A stretch of DNA of 64,000 bases from Piscinibacter caeni (lineage in GTDB: Bacteria > Pseudomonadota > Gammaproteobacteria > Burkholderiales > Burkholderiaceae_C): positions 17,411-81,410 of the forward strand of contig KZ836102.1 in the NCBI GenBank assembly GCA_003265685.1. The letters are read 5' to 3'. A program made the translations under genes and the position numbers. Positions 56,284-64,000 of the stretch are shown here, one piece after another; position 1 is the first letter of the stretch; every line of letters starts with the position of its first letter. The notes under the pieces were generated by a model. It did no database searches, had not been told where the DNA came from, and saw only the letters and a list, made by a program, of their open reading frames with translations.

Positions 56284-59200
56284 TTAGTAGATGTAGACGT
56301 ACTTGTCGATGCCGACCGTAGTCCACCGCACGTACGTGCTCGAGGAGTTGCTGGATGTGTACGTGGGCGACTTGATGGCCACCACGCAGCTCGCACCGGC
56401 GGCCAGCGTAGTGCCGCAGCTGTTCGATGCAATCGTCCAGGAGGCGCTGGTCTTGGTGAAGGAGCCGATCGTCATCGTGGACGCCGTCTTGTTCGTCAAG
56501 CGCAGGTTCCAGGTCTGCGGCGTGCAGTTCCAGCTTTGCCCACCCACGTCCCCCGTGAAGGCGTGGTTGTACCAAGCGCTGGTGGCTCCGCATTGCGCCT
56601 CTTTCCCTGTGACAGCAAGCGTCTGCACTTCCAACTGCAGTGATTGCGTTCCGGTGCCGGTTACGGCCAACGCATCCGAACCACCGTTGGCGGAGGTCAG
56701 CGTCACGTTGCCGTTGAAGGCCTGGGCAGCCTGCGGCGTGAAGCTGATCGTGAACGTGCAGCTGGCCCCGGCAGCGAGTGAGCTGCCGCAGGTGTTGGCG
56801 CCGATGAAGTAGGGATAGTTCGGCGCGAAGGTCGGGGCAGTGATCGCCAGCGAAGTCGCTGCGACGTTGCCGCTGTTGGTCACCGTCTGCGTTGCAGAGA
56901 CAACGGTGTTGCCGACCGTGACGTTGCCGAAGGCAACACTGGACCCGGAGAACCCGACAACCGCCGCCTGGCTCTGACCGGACAGCGAAGCCGTCTTGGT
57001 GCCGGCCTCAGTGCCCACCGACAGCGTGCCGCTGTGAGCGGTCGTGCCGGAGTACGTCAGGCGCACGACGATGCTGCAGTCCGCGCCCGCAGCGAGCGAC
57101 GTCGAGCACGTCGTGGAGACGAAGCTGAAGCCAGAGCCGGACACCGACCCGGCCGTCGGCACCGTGACCGACATCGGGGCGATGCCGGTGTTGCTCAGGA
57201 TCGCAGTCACGTCCTTGGTCGAGCCTGCTGCCATCGTGCCGTGCGCCGGAGCGCTCAACGTCGCCGAAGCGGCCCTGCCGGTGCCAGACAGCGACGAGGT
57301 GTCGGTCGCCGCGTTGGCGGACGTCACCGTCAGCGTGCCCGAATGCGAGGCTGCGCTGGGCGCCGAGTAGCGCACGGTGATCGTGCAGCTTGCGCCGGCG
57401 GCCAGGCTCGTGCTGCAGGTCGTCGCATTGATGGCGAAGCCGGTGCCCGCGATCGAACGCGCCGTGGTCGTCGCCGCGATGTTGCCGGTGTTGTTCAGGG
57501 TCGCGACCAGATCCTTGGTGTCGTTGACCTGGATGGTGCCGAATGCCAGCGACGACGTCAGGCTCAGGATGGCCTGCTGGCTCTGACCCGACAGGTCGGA
57601 CACCTGGTTGCCTGCGCCGGTCGCGATGGTCAGCGAGCCGGACGCAGCGGCGGTGCCGCTGGCCGTGTAGCGAACGGTCGTCGTGCAGTTGGCGCCGGCC
57701 GCGAGGCTGGTGCCGCAGGTAGTGCTGACGAACGAGAAGCCGGTGCCGGTCACGCTGCCAGCGGTCGGAACGGTCACGCTCAGCGGACCAACGCCGGTGT
57801 TGGTCAGCGTCGAGGTCAGCGTCGGGGTTGCGCCCGCCGCCTGGTTGCCGAACGCGATGTCGGTGATCGTCGCAGCCTGCGCCGCGCCCGCACCGGTCAC
57901 AGCCACCGTCGGCGAGCCGCCGTTGGCCGTGGCCACGCTCACATTGCCGTTGTAGGCCTGCGCCGCGCTCGGGCTGAACGTGATCGTGAAGGTGCAGCTA
58001 CCGCCGGCCGCGAGGCTGGTCGAGCATGTGTTGCCGGTGATCGAGTAGCCCGTCGGCGCGCTGATCGACAGCGAGGTCGCCGCGATGTTGCCGGTGTTGG
58101 ACACCGTGTGCGCTGCCGAGGTCGAGCTCTGGCCCACCTGCACGCTACCGAACGCGCGGCTGGTCGCCGAGACGCCCACGATCGCCTGCTGGCTTTGGCC
58201 GGACAGTGCAGCGACCTTGTTGCCAGCGCCGGTGGCGATGGTCAGCGAGCCGGACGCGGCAGCGGTGCCGCTGGCGGTGTAGCGCACGGTGGTCGTGCAC
58301 GAGCCGCCGACAGCGAGGCTGGAGCCGCAGTTCGTGCTGACGAACGAGAAGCCGGTGCCGGTCACGCTACCCGCAGACGGCGCGGTCACGCTGATCGAGC
58401 CCACGCCGGTATTGGTCAGCGTCGAAGTCAGCGTCGGCGTCGCGCCGGCGGCTTGGTTGCCGAACGCGATGTCGGTGATCGAGGCCGAAGGCGCCTGGCC
58501 TGTGCCCGACACAGCCACCGTCGGCGAGCCGCCGTTGGCCGTGGAGACGATCACGTTGCCGCTGTAGTCTTGCGCAGCACCCGAGGTGAAGGTGATCGTG
58601 AACGAGCAGCTGCCGCCGGCCGCGAGGCTGGTCGAGCAGGTGTTGCCAGTGATCGAGTAGCCCGTCGGAGCGCTGATCGACAGCGAGGTCGCCGCGATGT
58701 TGCCGGTGTTGGAAACGGTGTGCGCAGCCGAGGTCGAAGTCTGTCCTACCTGGACGTTGCCGAAGGCGCGGCTCGTCGGGCTGACCGAAACGATAGCTTG
58801 CTGGCTCTGGCCGGACAGCGCCGCGACCTTGCTGCCAGCGCCAGTGGCGATGGTCAGCGAGCCGGACGCAGCGGCGGTGCCGCTGGCGGTGTAGCGCACG
58901 GTGGTCGTGCACGAGCCGCCGACAGCGAGGCTGGAGCCGCAGTTCGTGCTGACGAACGAGAAGGCGGTGCCGGTCACGCTACCCGCAGCCGGAACGGTCA
59001 CGCTCAGCGGACCAACGCCGGTGTTGGTCAGCGTCGAGGTCAGCGTCGGGGTTGCGCCCGCCGCCTGGTTGCCGAACGCGACATCGGTGATAGAGGCGGA
59101 CTGGGCCGCACCGGAACCCGACAGCGTCAGCGTGTTGCCGATGATCGAGGCGGCGGTCAGGTAGATGTTGGAACCGCCATAGGCCTGCGCCGCGCTCGGG

Positions 59201-61692
59201 CTGAAGGTCACATTGACCGCGCACGAGCCGCCAGGCGTGACGTTCGCGCACGCCGAAAAATCGAAGCTGAAGCCCGCCGGCGCGTTGGCGAGCGTGTTGT
59301 TGGTAGCCCAGTTGTAGGCCACGCTGCCGCTGTTGGTCAGCGTGACGCTCTTGGTCGAGCTCTGGCCGACCTGAATGCTGCCGAACGACAGGCTGGTGGA
59401 CGCCCAGTTAGGGATCGCCGAGTAGATCGACCAGTTGACGGTGGCCTGCGCGGGCGCGACGTCGGCCCCGCTGGCAATGAAGGACTGCGAGGACGTGCCG
59501 CCGTTGTTGGCGTTGCGGGTAAGCGCCACCGTGATCGTGCAACTGCTGCCGGCTGCAACACTCGTGCAAGTGTTCGCCGACACGCTCAACGGGCTAGCCA
59601 ATGCGGGGCTGGCCAGCGTCATCGGCGTGTTGCCGTCGTTGCGATAGGTGAAGCCGCCCGTGATCGTGCCCGTCTGGTACCAGTCGGCCAACAACACGGT
59701 CGCCGGCGAAGTGAGCGTCGCCGTGGACTTCAGCAGTCCCGTGCCAGATACCGCAACGGTGGGCGATCCCGCGTTGTCCGAGGCCACCGTGACATTGCCC
59801 GTGTACGCCTGAGCCGCGCCGGGCGCGAACTGGATGCTGAACTTGCACGACGCACCCGCGGCGAGCGAAGACGAGCATGCCGGCGAGCCAGCGACGATCT
59901 GGTAGCCCTGAGGCGCGGTGATTGCGATGCCGGTAGCGGGGATGTTGCCGCTGTTGGTGACGGTGTGCGCCGCCGAAGTGGGCGTCTGGCCCACCATCAC
60001 GTTTCCGAATGCCTCGGTCGAGGGCGAAACGGCGAGCGAGGCCTGCTGGCTCTGGCCAGACAGAGAAGCCGTCTTGGTGCCGGCCTCGGTCGTCGCAACA
60101 CTGAGCGAGCCCGCGTGCGCCGAAGTGCCGGAAGCCGTGAGCTGGACCTTGATGGTGCAGCTGGCGCCGGCCGCAAGGGTCGCACCGCAGCTGCCGCCCG
60201 TGGCAACGCTGAAGCCAGCGCCGCTGGCGCTCGGCGCGCTCAGGGTGAGCGGGCCAACGCCGGTGTTGGTCAGGGTCGCATCGGCCTGCGCGCTGGTGCC
60301 AGCCGGCACGTTGCCGAAAGCGACCGCGCTGAGCGTGGCGCTGGCGTCCTGGCCAGAGCCGCTGACCGCAAGCGTGGCGCTTGAGGCGGAGCCGGTCACA
60401 CCGACGTTGCCGCTGTAAGCCTGGGCAGCAGAGGGAGCAAAGGTGACGGAGACAGCGCAGTTGCCGCCCGCGGGAATGCCGGTCGCGCAGCTGGGCGCCG
60501 AGACGCTGTAGCCGGCCGGAGCGTTGAACGACAGTGCGCCGGTGGCAATGTTGCCGATGTTGCGCAGCGTGAAGGCCTGAGTGCCCGTAGAGGCGACCTG
60601 GACCGAACCGAAAGCATAGTTGGCCGGGTTGAAGCTCAGGACAGCCTGTTCACTCTGGCCAGAAAGCGCGGCCGTCTTCGTGCCTGCCTGGGTAGCCACG
60701 GACAAGGTGCCCGAGTGCGCGTTGGTGCCAGAGCCGGTCAGGCGAACGCCGATCGAGCACGTGGCGCCGACCGCGAGACTGCCGGAGCAGCTGTTGCTGG
60801 TGAGGTTGAAGCCGGAGCCGCTGACAGAAGCGGTACCAACGGTGATCGCGCCAACGCCGTCATTGCGAAGCGTCGCACTGATGTCCTTGGTCGCGCCCGC
60901 CGCCACCGCACCGAACAAGGGGGCGGTAAGGGACGCTGCCGCATCCTGCGCCGTCGCGCTGAGCGTGGCCGTGCGCGAGAACGAGTAGCTGCCGACGCTG
61001 AAGTTGACGGCGAACGGGCTCGTGGCAGAGCCCGAGCTGGTCGGCGCGAAGGTCACCTGGTAGAGGCAGCTCGCGCCGGCGGCCAGCGTGCTGCCGCAAG
61101 TGCCGCCGCTGACGCTGAAGGGCGACGTCGGCGTGCCACGCGAGAGGCCGAGGGCCGAGGTGCCGGTGTTCGAGACCGTGACGGCCGCGACGGAAGAGTC
61201 GCCGACCTGGGTTGCAGGGAAGGCGGCCGGCGCGACGGTGACGGAAGGCACCGAGCCGGAACCGGAGACAGAAACGAGCTGCAGGCCGTTGGCCGCCGTG
61301 CTCGACACCGCCACAGATCCAGTGCGTGCGCCGTCAGTCGACGGCGTGAAGCCCAGCGTGATCGTGCAAGTGCTGCGGCCCGGCAGAGCGGCCGGGCAGT
61401 CGGTGCTCTGGCTGAAATCGGGCGCACCTTGCGGCATCGAGACCGACAAGTTGCCGATCGACGAGAAGCCGTTGTTGGTGACCGTGAGCTTCAGCGGCGC
61501 GGCGGCAGTGCCGACAGCCACTTGGCCAGCAAAATTCGCCGGAGACGGCGCGACGCTCAGGTCGCCAGCAGGCTGCGATGTGATGCCGACGACCGGCACC
61601 TTGATCATGTAGCGTGGCGCGGCAAGTACGGGCTGGGCTGCGAGCGCCAGCGATACGAGCGCGAGCAAGAACCGGGAGCGGCGTTTTTGCAT
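56284..61692 (-). CDS. giant exported ASH/choice-of-anchor-D repeat protein
   Basis: An 1802-residue exported protein. The signal peptide ends near Q-P-V-L-A-A (residue 25). The rest is about 17 Ig-like repeats of about 100 residues, each with a cysteine pair (S-x-x-C-x-x-x-L-A-A-G-A-S-C-T) and F-G-x-V-x-V-G; this is the ASPM/SPD-2/Hydin (choice-of-anchor D) type. Each repeat can make one internal disulfide. No transmembrane anchor or sortase signal is seen at the C-terminus. It is a likely surface or secreted adhesin or mating-related protein. Parts of three repeats are nearly identical in DNA. ATG at 61692 is preferred over an upstream GTG at 61737. Confidence 0.85.
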   Translation of the reverse strand: MQKRRSRFLLALVSLALAAQPVLAAPRYMIKVPVVGITSQPAGDLSVAPSPANFAGQVAVGTAAAPLKLTVTNNGFSSIGNLSVSMPQGAPDFSQSTDCPAALPGRSTCTITLGFTPSTDGARTGSVAVSSTAANGLQLVSVSGSGSVPSVTVAPAAFPATQVGDSSVAAVTVSNTGTSALGLSRGTPTSPFSVSGGTCGSTLAAGASCLYQVTFAPTSSGSATSPFAVNFSVGSYSFSRTATLSATAQDAAASLTAPLFGAVAAGATKDISATLRNDGVGAITVGTASVSGSGFNLTSNSCSGSLAVGATCSIGVRLTGSGTNAHSGTLSVATQAGTKTAALSGQSEQAVLSFNPANYAFGSVQVASTGTQAFTLRNIGNIATGALSFNAPAGYSVSAPSCATGIPAGGNCAVSVTFAPSAAQAYSGNVGVTGSASSATLAVSGSGQDASATLSAVAFGNVPAGTSAQADATLTNTGVGPLTLSAPSASGAGFSVATGGSCGATLAAGASCTIKVQLTASGTSAHAGSLSVATTEAGTKTASLSGQSQQASLAVSPSTEAFGNVMVGQTPTSAAHTVTNSGNIPATGIAITAPQGYQIVAGSPACSSSLAAGASCKFSIQFAPGAAQAYTGNVTVASDNAGSPTVAVSGTGLLKSTATLTSPATVLLADWYQTGTITGGFTYRNDGNTPMTLASPALASPLSVSANTCTSVAAGSSCTITVALTRNANNGGTSSQSFIASGADVAPAQATVNWSIYSAIPNWASTSLSFGSIQVGQSSTKSVTLTNSGSVAYNWATNNTLANAPAGFSFDFSACANVTPGGSCAVNVTFSPSAAQAYGGSNIYLTAASIIGNTLTLSGSGAAQSASITDVAFGNQAAGATPTLTSTLTNTGVGPLSVTVPAAGSVTGTAFSFVSTNCGSSLAVGGSCTTTVRYTASGTAAASGSLTIATGAGSKVAALSGQSQQAIVSVSPTSRAFGNVQVGQTSTSAAHTVSNTGNIAATSLSISAPTGYSITGNTCSTSLAAGGSCSFTITFTSGAAQDYSGNVIVSTANGGSPTVAVSGTGQAPSASITDIAFGNQAAGATPTLTSTLTNTGVGSISVTAPSAGSVTGTGFSFVSTNCGSSLAVGGSCTTTVRYTASGTAAASGSLTIATGAGNKVAALSGQSQQAIVGVSATSRAFGSVQVGQSSTSAAHTVSNTGNIAATSLSISAPTGYSITGNTCSTSLAAGGSCTFTITFSPSAAQAYNGNVSVATANGGSPTVAVTGAGAAQAATITDIAFGNQAAGATPTLTSTLTNTGVGPLSVTVPTAGSVTGTGFSFVSTTCGTSLAAGANCTTTVRYTASGTAAASGSLTIATGAGNQVSDLSGQSQQAILSLTSSLAFGTIQVNDTKDLVATLNNTGNIAATTTARSIAGTGFAINATTCSTSLAAGASCTITVRYSAPSAASHSGTLTVTSANAATDTSSLSGTGRAASATLSAPAHGTMAAGSTKDVTAILSNTGIAPMSVTVPTAGSVSGSGFSFVSTTCSTSLAAGADCSIVVRLTYSGTTAHSGTLSVGTEAGTKTASLSGQSQAAVVGFSGSSVAFGNVTVGNTVVSATQTVTNSGNVAATSLAITAPTFAPNYPYFIGANTCGSSLAAGASCTFTISFTPQAAQAFNGNVTLTSANGGSDALAVTGTGTQSLQLEVQTLAVTGKEAQCGATSAWYNHAFTGDVGGQSWNCTPQTWNLRLTNKTASTMTIGSFTKTSASWTIASNSCGTTLAAGASCVVAIKSPTYTSSNSSSTYVRWTTVGIDKYVYIY
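57629..59090. repeat. 612-bp super-repeat within the giant gene
   Basis: The sequence GTCAGCGAGCCGGACGC recurs at 57629, 58241 and 58853, exactly 612 bp (204 codons, two Ig-like domains) apart, with long stretches of near-identity. The third unit is partial. This indicates recent tandem duplication. Confidence 0.9.
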
Positions 61693-61741
61693 GGCTTGAG
61701 GGGGTGAGGTTGGGGTTTGCTTGCGAGTATTCTGCACGTGC

Positions 61742-61791
61742 TTAACACGTACTTATACTGTCAGTGTATCGCATTTGCCGGTGCGTGTCTA
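61742..61791 (-). promoter_or_regulatory. promoter and operator of the giant gene
   Basis: On the minus strand, TAGACA (61791-61786), 17 bp, TACACT (61768-61763). The operator copy TTAACACGTACTTATACT (61742-61759) lies just downstream, over the start of transcription. Confidence 0.7.
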
Positions 61792-61858
61792 TTCCAAAGG
61801 CCGACCCGCGGGCGCGCAATCGAAGTTGGCGCCGCTCAGTGGCACGTTGAGGCCGCGA

Positions 61859-61884
61859 ACGAAAAAGCCGCCTCATGGGCGGCT
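61859..61884 (-). terminator. intrinsic terminator
   Basis: The minus-strand stem AAGCCGCC/GGCGGCTT is followed by TTTCG. It ends the lipoprotein gene. Confidence 0.75.
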
Positions 61885-61903
61885 TCTCCTGGGCGGCAAG
61901 GAA

Positions 61904-62209
61904 TTACTTGGACGCCACCTTGACCGGCGCCGAGGCGGCGCCGGCGGGCCCGGCCGCGCGAGCCGAGGCGGGCATGGGCGGGATCGTCGAGGCTTTCATC
62001 GGGTCGATGCCGGGCGCCGACGCGATCTTCGACACGGGGGCCACGACCACCTTGCCGGGGTTGAGCGCAGAGCTGGCAGGTGCCGAGGCCTTGGAGGCTA
62101 CTGCCGGCACCTTGTCCTGCCGTACAGCCTCCTCCTTGCCACATCCAGTCAGCGCTGCAGCGAAAAGGAGGCTCGCCGTCACGGCGAGGATTTGGGTAGT
62201 GGGACGCAT
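61904..62209 (-). CDS. small lipoprotein
   Basis: A 101-residue lipoprotein: lipobox A-L-T-G-C23, then a long disordered Ala/Pro/Lys-rich chain (S-K-A-S-A-P-A-S-S-A). It is not recognised. It lies between the giant gene and phoH, on the same strand, with its own terminator; a promoter is not clear. It could be made with phoH (35-base gap). Confidence 0.6.
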   Translation of the reverse strand: MRPTTQILAVTASLLFAAALTGCGKEEAVRQDKVPAVASKASAPASSALNPGKVVVAPVSKIASAPGIDPMKASTIPPMPASARAAGPAGAASAPVKVASK

Positions 62210-62244
62210 GATGGTGTGTACCTTGTCTGGTCTTGTGGATTGCG

Positions 62245-63903
62245 TCAGAGGACTTCCGATGCGAAGTCAGCCAGGCGCGAGCGCTCGCCGCGAGCCAGGG
62301 TGACGTGGCCGCCGTGCTCCCACCCCTTGAACCGGTCGACGGCGTAGGTGAGGCCGGAACTGCCTTCGGTGAGGTACGGGGTGTCGATCTGCGCCAGGTT
62401 GCCCATGCAGACGATCTTCGTGCCCGGGCCGGCGCGCGTGATCAGCGTCTTCATCTGCTTCGGCGTGAGGTTCTGCGCCTCGTCCAGAATCACGAACTTG
62501 TTCATGAACGTGCGGCCGCGCATGAAGTTCATCGACTTGATCTTGAGCTTGCTGCGGATCACGTCGTTCGTGGCCGTGGAGGCGCGATTCCAGTCGCCGC
62601 GCGCCGTGGTGTTGGCGGCGAGGAACTCCAGGTTGTCGTCGATCGCGCCCATCCAGGGCGACATCTTCTCCTCCTCGGAGCCGGGCAGGAAGCCGATGTC
62701 CTCGCCGACCGAGACCGTGGCGCGCGTGATGATCACCTCGCTGTAGCGCTTGTCGTCGAACACCTGGGCCAGCGCCGCCGCCAGCGTCATCAGCGTCTTG
62801 CCGGTGCCCGCGTTGCCGGCCAGCGTCACGAAGTCGCAGTCCGGGTCCATGAGCATGTTCATCGCGAAGCTCTGCTCGCGGTTCTTGGCCACGACGCCCC
62901 ACACGCTGTTCTTCGGGTTCGAGTAGTCGCGCAGCGTCTGCAGCACGGCAGACGTGCCGTGGTGTTCGACGACCTTGGCGTACAGCGGCTTCTCGCCTAC
63001 CTGCTCCAGGTAGACGAACAGGTTCACCGACATGGCGGAGACCAGCGGGCCGCGGACGCGGTAGCGGGTGCCTTCGCGGGTCTGCCAGCTCTCCATGCCC
63101 TTGCCGTGCGTCTCCCAGAAGTTCGGCGGGAGCGCCAGGTAGCCGGTGTACAGGACATCGCCGTCGTTGAGGGTCTTGTCGTTGAAGTAGTCCTCGGCGT
63201 CCAGGCCGAGAGCGCGCGCCTTGATGCGCACGTTGATGTCCTTCGAGACGAGAACGACCTGGCGATCGGGCTGCTGGGCGCGCAGCGCCTGCACCACGCC
63301 GAGGATCTGGTTGTCGTTCTTCGTGTCCGGCAGCCCCATCGGGAGCTTGATCTCGAGGGCGCCGGTCTGGAAGAAGATCGAGCCACGCGCCTCGCGCCGG
63401 CCGGTCTTGGACAGCGGCAGGCCCTGACCTTGTGTCAGGTGGTCGCTGGCCAGGGCGTCGAGCTCACGGCTGACCTGGCGCGCATTGCGCGAAGCGTCCG
63501 TGGTCCCCTTCTTGTTGTTGTCGAGCTCCTCCAGCGTGATCATCGGGAGGTAGACGTCGTGCTCGTCGAAGCGGAAGATCGAGACCGGATCGTGCATCAG
63601 CACGTTGGTATCGAGCACGAAGAGCTTGGTCTTGGCGCTCACGGGCGCACCGCGCTTGGCGGCCGGCTTGGGCGCCGCCTTGCCACGGGCCGTGGCCTTG
63701 GCCGGAGCGGGCTTCGCCGGCGCCGCCTTGGCAGAAGTCCCGCCGCCGCCACGAGCTTCGGAGCCGCGCAGCTCCAGAACGGGAACGCCCGGCTCGCGGT
63801 CGCCGCGCTCCGGTTCAAGGTCCAGGGAAGCCGCTTTGCGGCGCGGGGGCTTGGGCAGAGGCATCGGCAGTGGTGGGGTGGTTAGTGGATCGGAAGCAAG
63901 CAT
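62245..63903 (-). CDS. phoH: PhoH-family ATPase with N-terminal PIN domain (PhoH2 type)
   Basis: A 552-residue protein. A basic, Ala/Pro/Lys-rich N-terminus (residues 1-90) precedes a PIN nuclease domain (K-L-F-V-L-D-T-N-V-L-M-H-D near residue 92). The C-terminal PhoH ATPase has Walker A A-G-N-A-G-T-G-K-T near residue 365, V-I-I-T-R-A-T-V-S-V-G-E-D-I-G-F and F-V-I-L-D-E-A-Q-N-L. PIN-PhoH proteins are RNA helicase-nucleases linked to toxin-antitoxin-like control. ATG at 63903; transcription starts about 15-17 bases upstream. The extended N-terminus is unusual. Confidence 0.9.
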   Translation of the reverse strand: MLASDPLTTPPLPMPLPKPPRRKAASLDLEPERGDREPGVPVLELRGSEARGGGGTSAKAAPAKPAPAKATARGKAAPKPAAKRGAPVSAKTKLFVLDTNVLMHDPVSIFRFDEHDVYLPMITLEELDNNKKGTTDASRNARQVSRELDALASDHLTQGQGLPLSKTGRREARGSIFFQTGALEIKLPMGLPDTKNDNQILGVVQALRAQQPDRQVVLVSKDINVRIKARALGLDAEDYFNDKTLNDGDVLYTGYLALPPNFWETHGKGMESWQTREGTRYRVRGPLVSAMSVNLFVYLEQVGEKPLYAKVVEHHGTSAVLQTLRDYSNPKNSVWGVVAKNREQSFAMNMLMDPDCDFVTLAGNAGTGKTLMTLAAALAQVFDDKRYSEVIITRATVSVGEDIGFLPGSEEEKMSPWMGAIDDNLEFLAANTTARGDWNRASTATNDVIRSKLKIKSMNFMRGRTFMNKFVILDEAQNLTPKQMKTLITRAGPGTKIVCMGNLAQIDTPYLTEGSSGLTYAVDRFKGWEHGGHVTLARGERSRLADFASEVL

Positions 63904-63922
63904 AACGCTTGCGCATACGTGT

Positions 63923-63951
63923 AGTGTATCGCACAAGCATAGATAACGCAA
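63923..63951 (-). promoter_or_regulatory. phoH promoter with operator
   Basis: On the minus strand, TTGCGT (63951-63946), 17 bp, TACACT (63928-63923). ACACGTATGCGCAAGCGTTATG lies directly downstream in two blocks of the shared element, overlapping the transcription start. Confidence 0.7.
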
Positions 63952-63987
63952 AAGAGAAGCGCCACACGTCCGAAGACGGGTGGCGCG
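63950..63987 (-). terminator. intrinsic terminator for the next gene
   Basis: The minus-strand stem CGCCACCCGTC/GACGTGTGGCG is followed by CTTCTCTTTTG. A further minus-strand gene must lie to the right: its TAA stop is at 63998-63996. Confidence 0.8.
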
Positions 63988-64000
63988 GGGGTGGGTTAGA

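Noticed and set aside
57629-59090. Direct repeats considered as iterons or a CRISPR-like array.
   Set aside because: They are in frame within a repeat protein with no spacers and a 612-bp period that equals 204 codons.
57034-60384. A plus-strand open frame of 1116 codons opposite the giant repeat gene.
   Set aside because: It is the antisense of the repeats; the composition is Arg/Ala/Gly-rich and has no start signal.

Overview
The window is GC-rich DNA (third codon positions mostly G or C) carrying a near-complete F-type conjugative type IV secretion system mixed with replication, recombination and nucleotide-synthesis genes. No rRNA, tRNA, CRISPR array, transposase or ribosomal-protein gene was seen. 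It most resembles a segment of a large conjugative plasmid, or a plasmid-like integrative element, of a Burkholderiales-type betaproteobacterium. That host assignment is an inference from base composition and protein style only. No relaxase, oriT, Rep or Par genes are visible, so those functions must lie outside.

Layout. 1-16 kb: mostly minus-strand single-gene units, each closed by an intrinsic terminator and opened by a recurring leader element (CATCTCC-type). They include a DUF3150-like protein, a CobS/MoxR-like AAA ATPase and a CobT-like VWA protein, a RecG-like helicase, a B12-dependent ribonucleotide reductase and several unknown proteins; a small HTH protein and a candidate small RNA lie on the plus strand. 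16-24 kb: two plus-strand operons, one with TraN split over two genes, the other with a lytic transglycosylase, a GspE-like ATPase with its MshEN-like domain at the wrong end, and a DsbA-like protein. 24-39 kb: the main minus-strand tra block, read from 39 kb down to 24 kb: OmpA-like, traL, traE, traK, traB, FlgO-like lipoprotein, traV, traA pilin, traC, trbI, S26 peptidase, traF, traH, traG. 39-43 kb, plus strand: a Rad52-like annealing protein, traD, and a gene pair apparently joined by a -1 frameshift. 43-51 kb: DnaG-like primase, DUF1376-like protein, DnaB helicase, unknowns and SSB. 51-55 kb, minus strand: dsbC, a small membrane protein, traW, traU, trbC. 55-64 kb: SprT-like protease, small unknowns, a 1802-residue repeat protein, a lipoprotein and a PIN-PhoH protein.

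The genes fit one programme: build a disulfide-rich F-type pilus and mating channel (own DsbC, DsbA-like and TraF proteins), bring DNA to it with TraD, and restore and copy it with SSB, an annealing protein, RecG, primase and DnaB, with NrdJ supplying deoxynucleotides.

Promoters of many units across the window (1.2, 11.3, 16.3, 20.9, 31.2, 38.2, 39.2, 45.1, 50.2, 54.6, 61.7 and 63.9 kb) share an ACGTGTTAT-type element placed on or between the -35 and -10 boxes, which suggests one shared regulator. The strongest single novelty is a dnaX-type slippery heptamer (A AAA AAG) at 42305-42311 that joins a 92-codon membrane ORF to a 205-codon reading frame lacking a convincing start.
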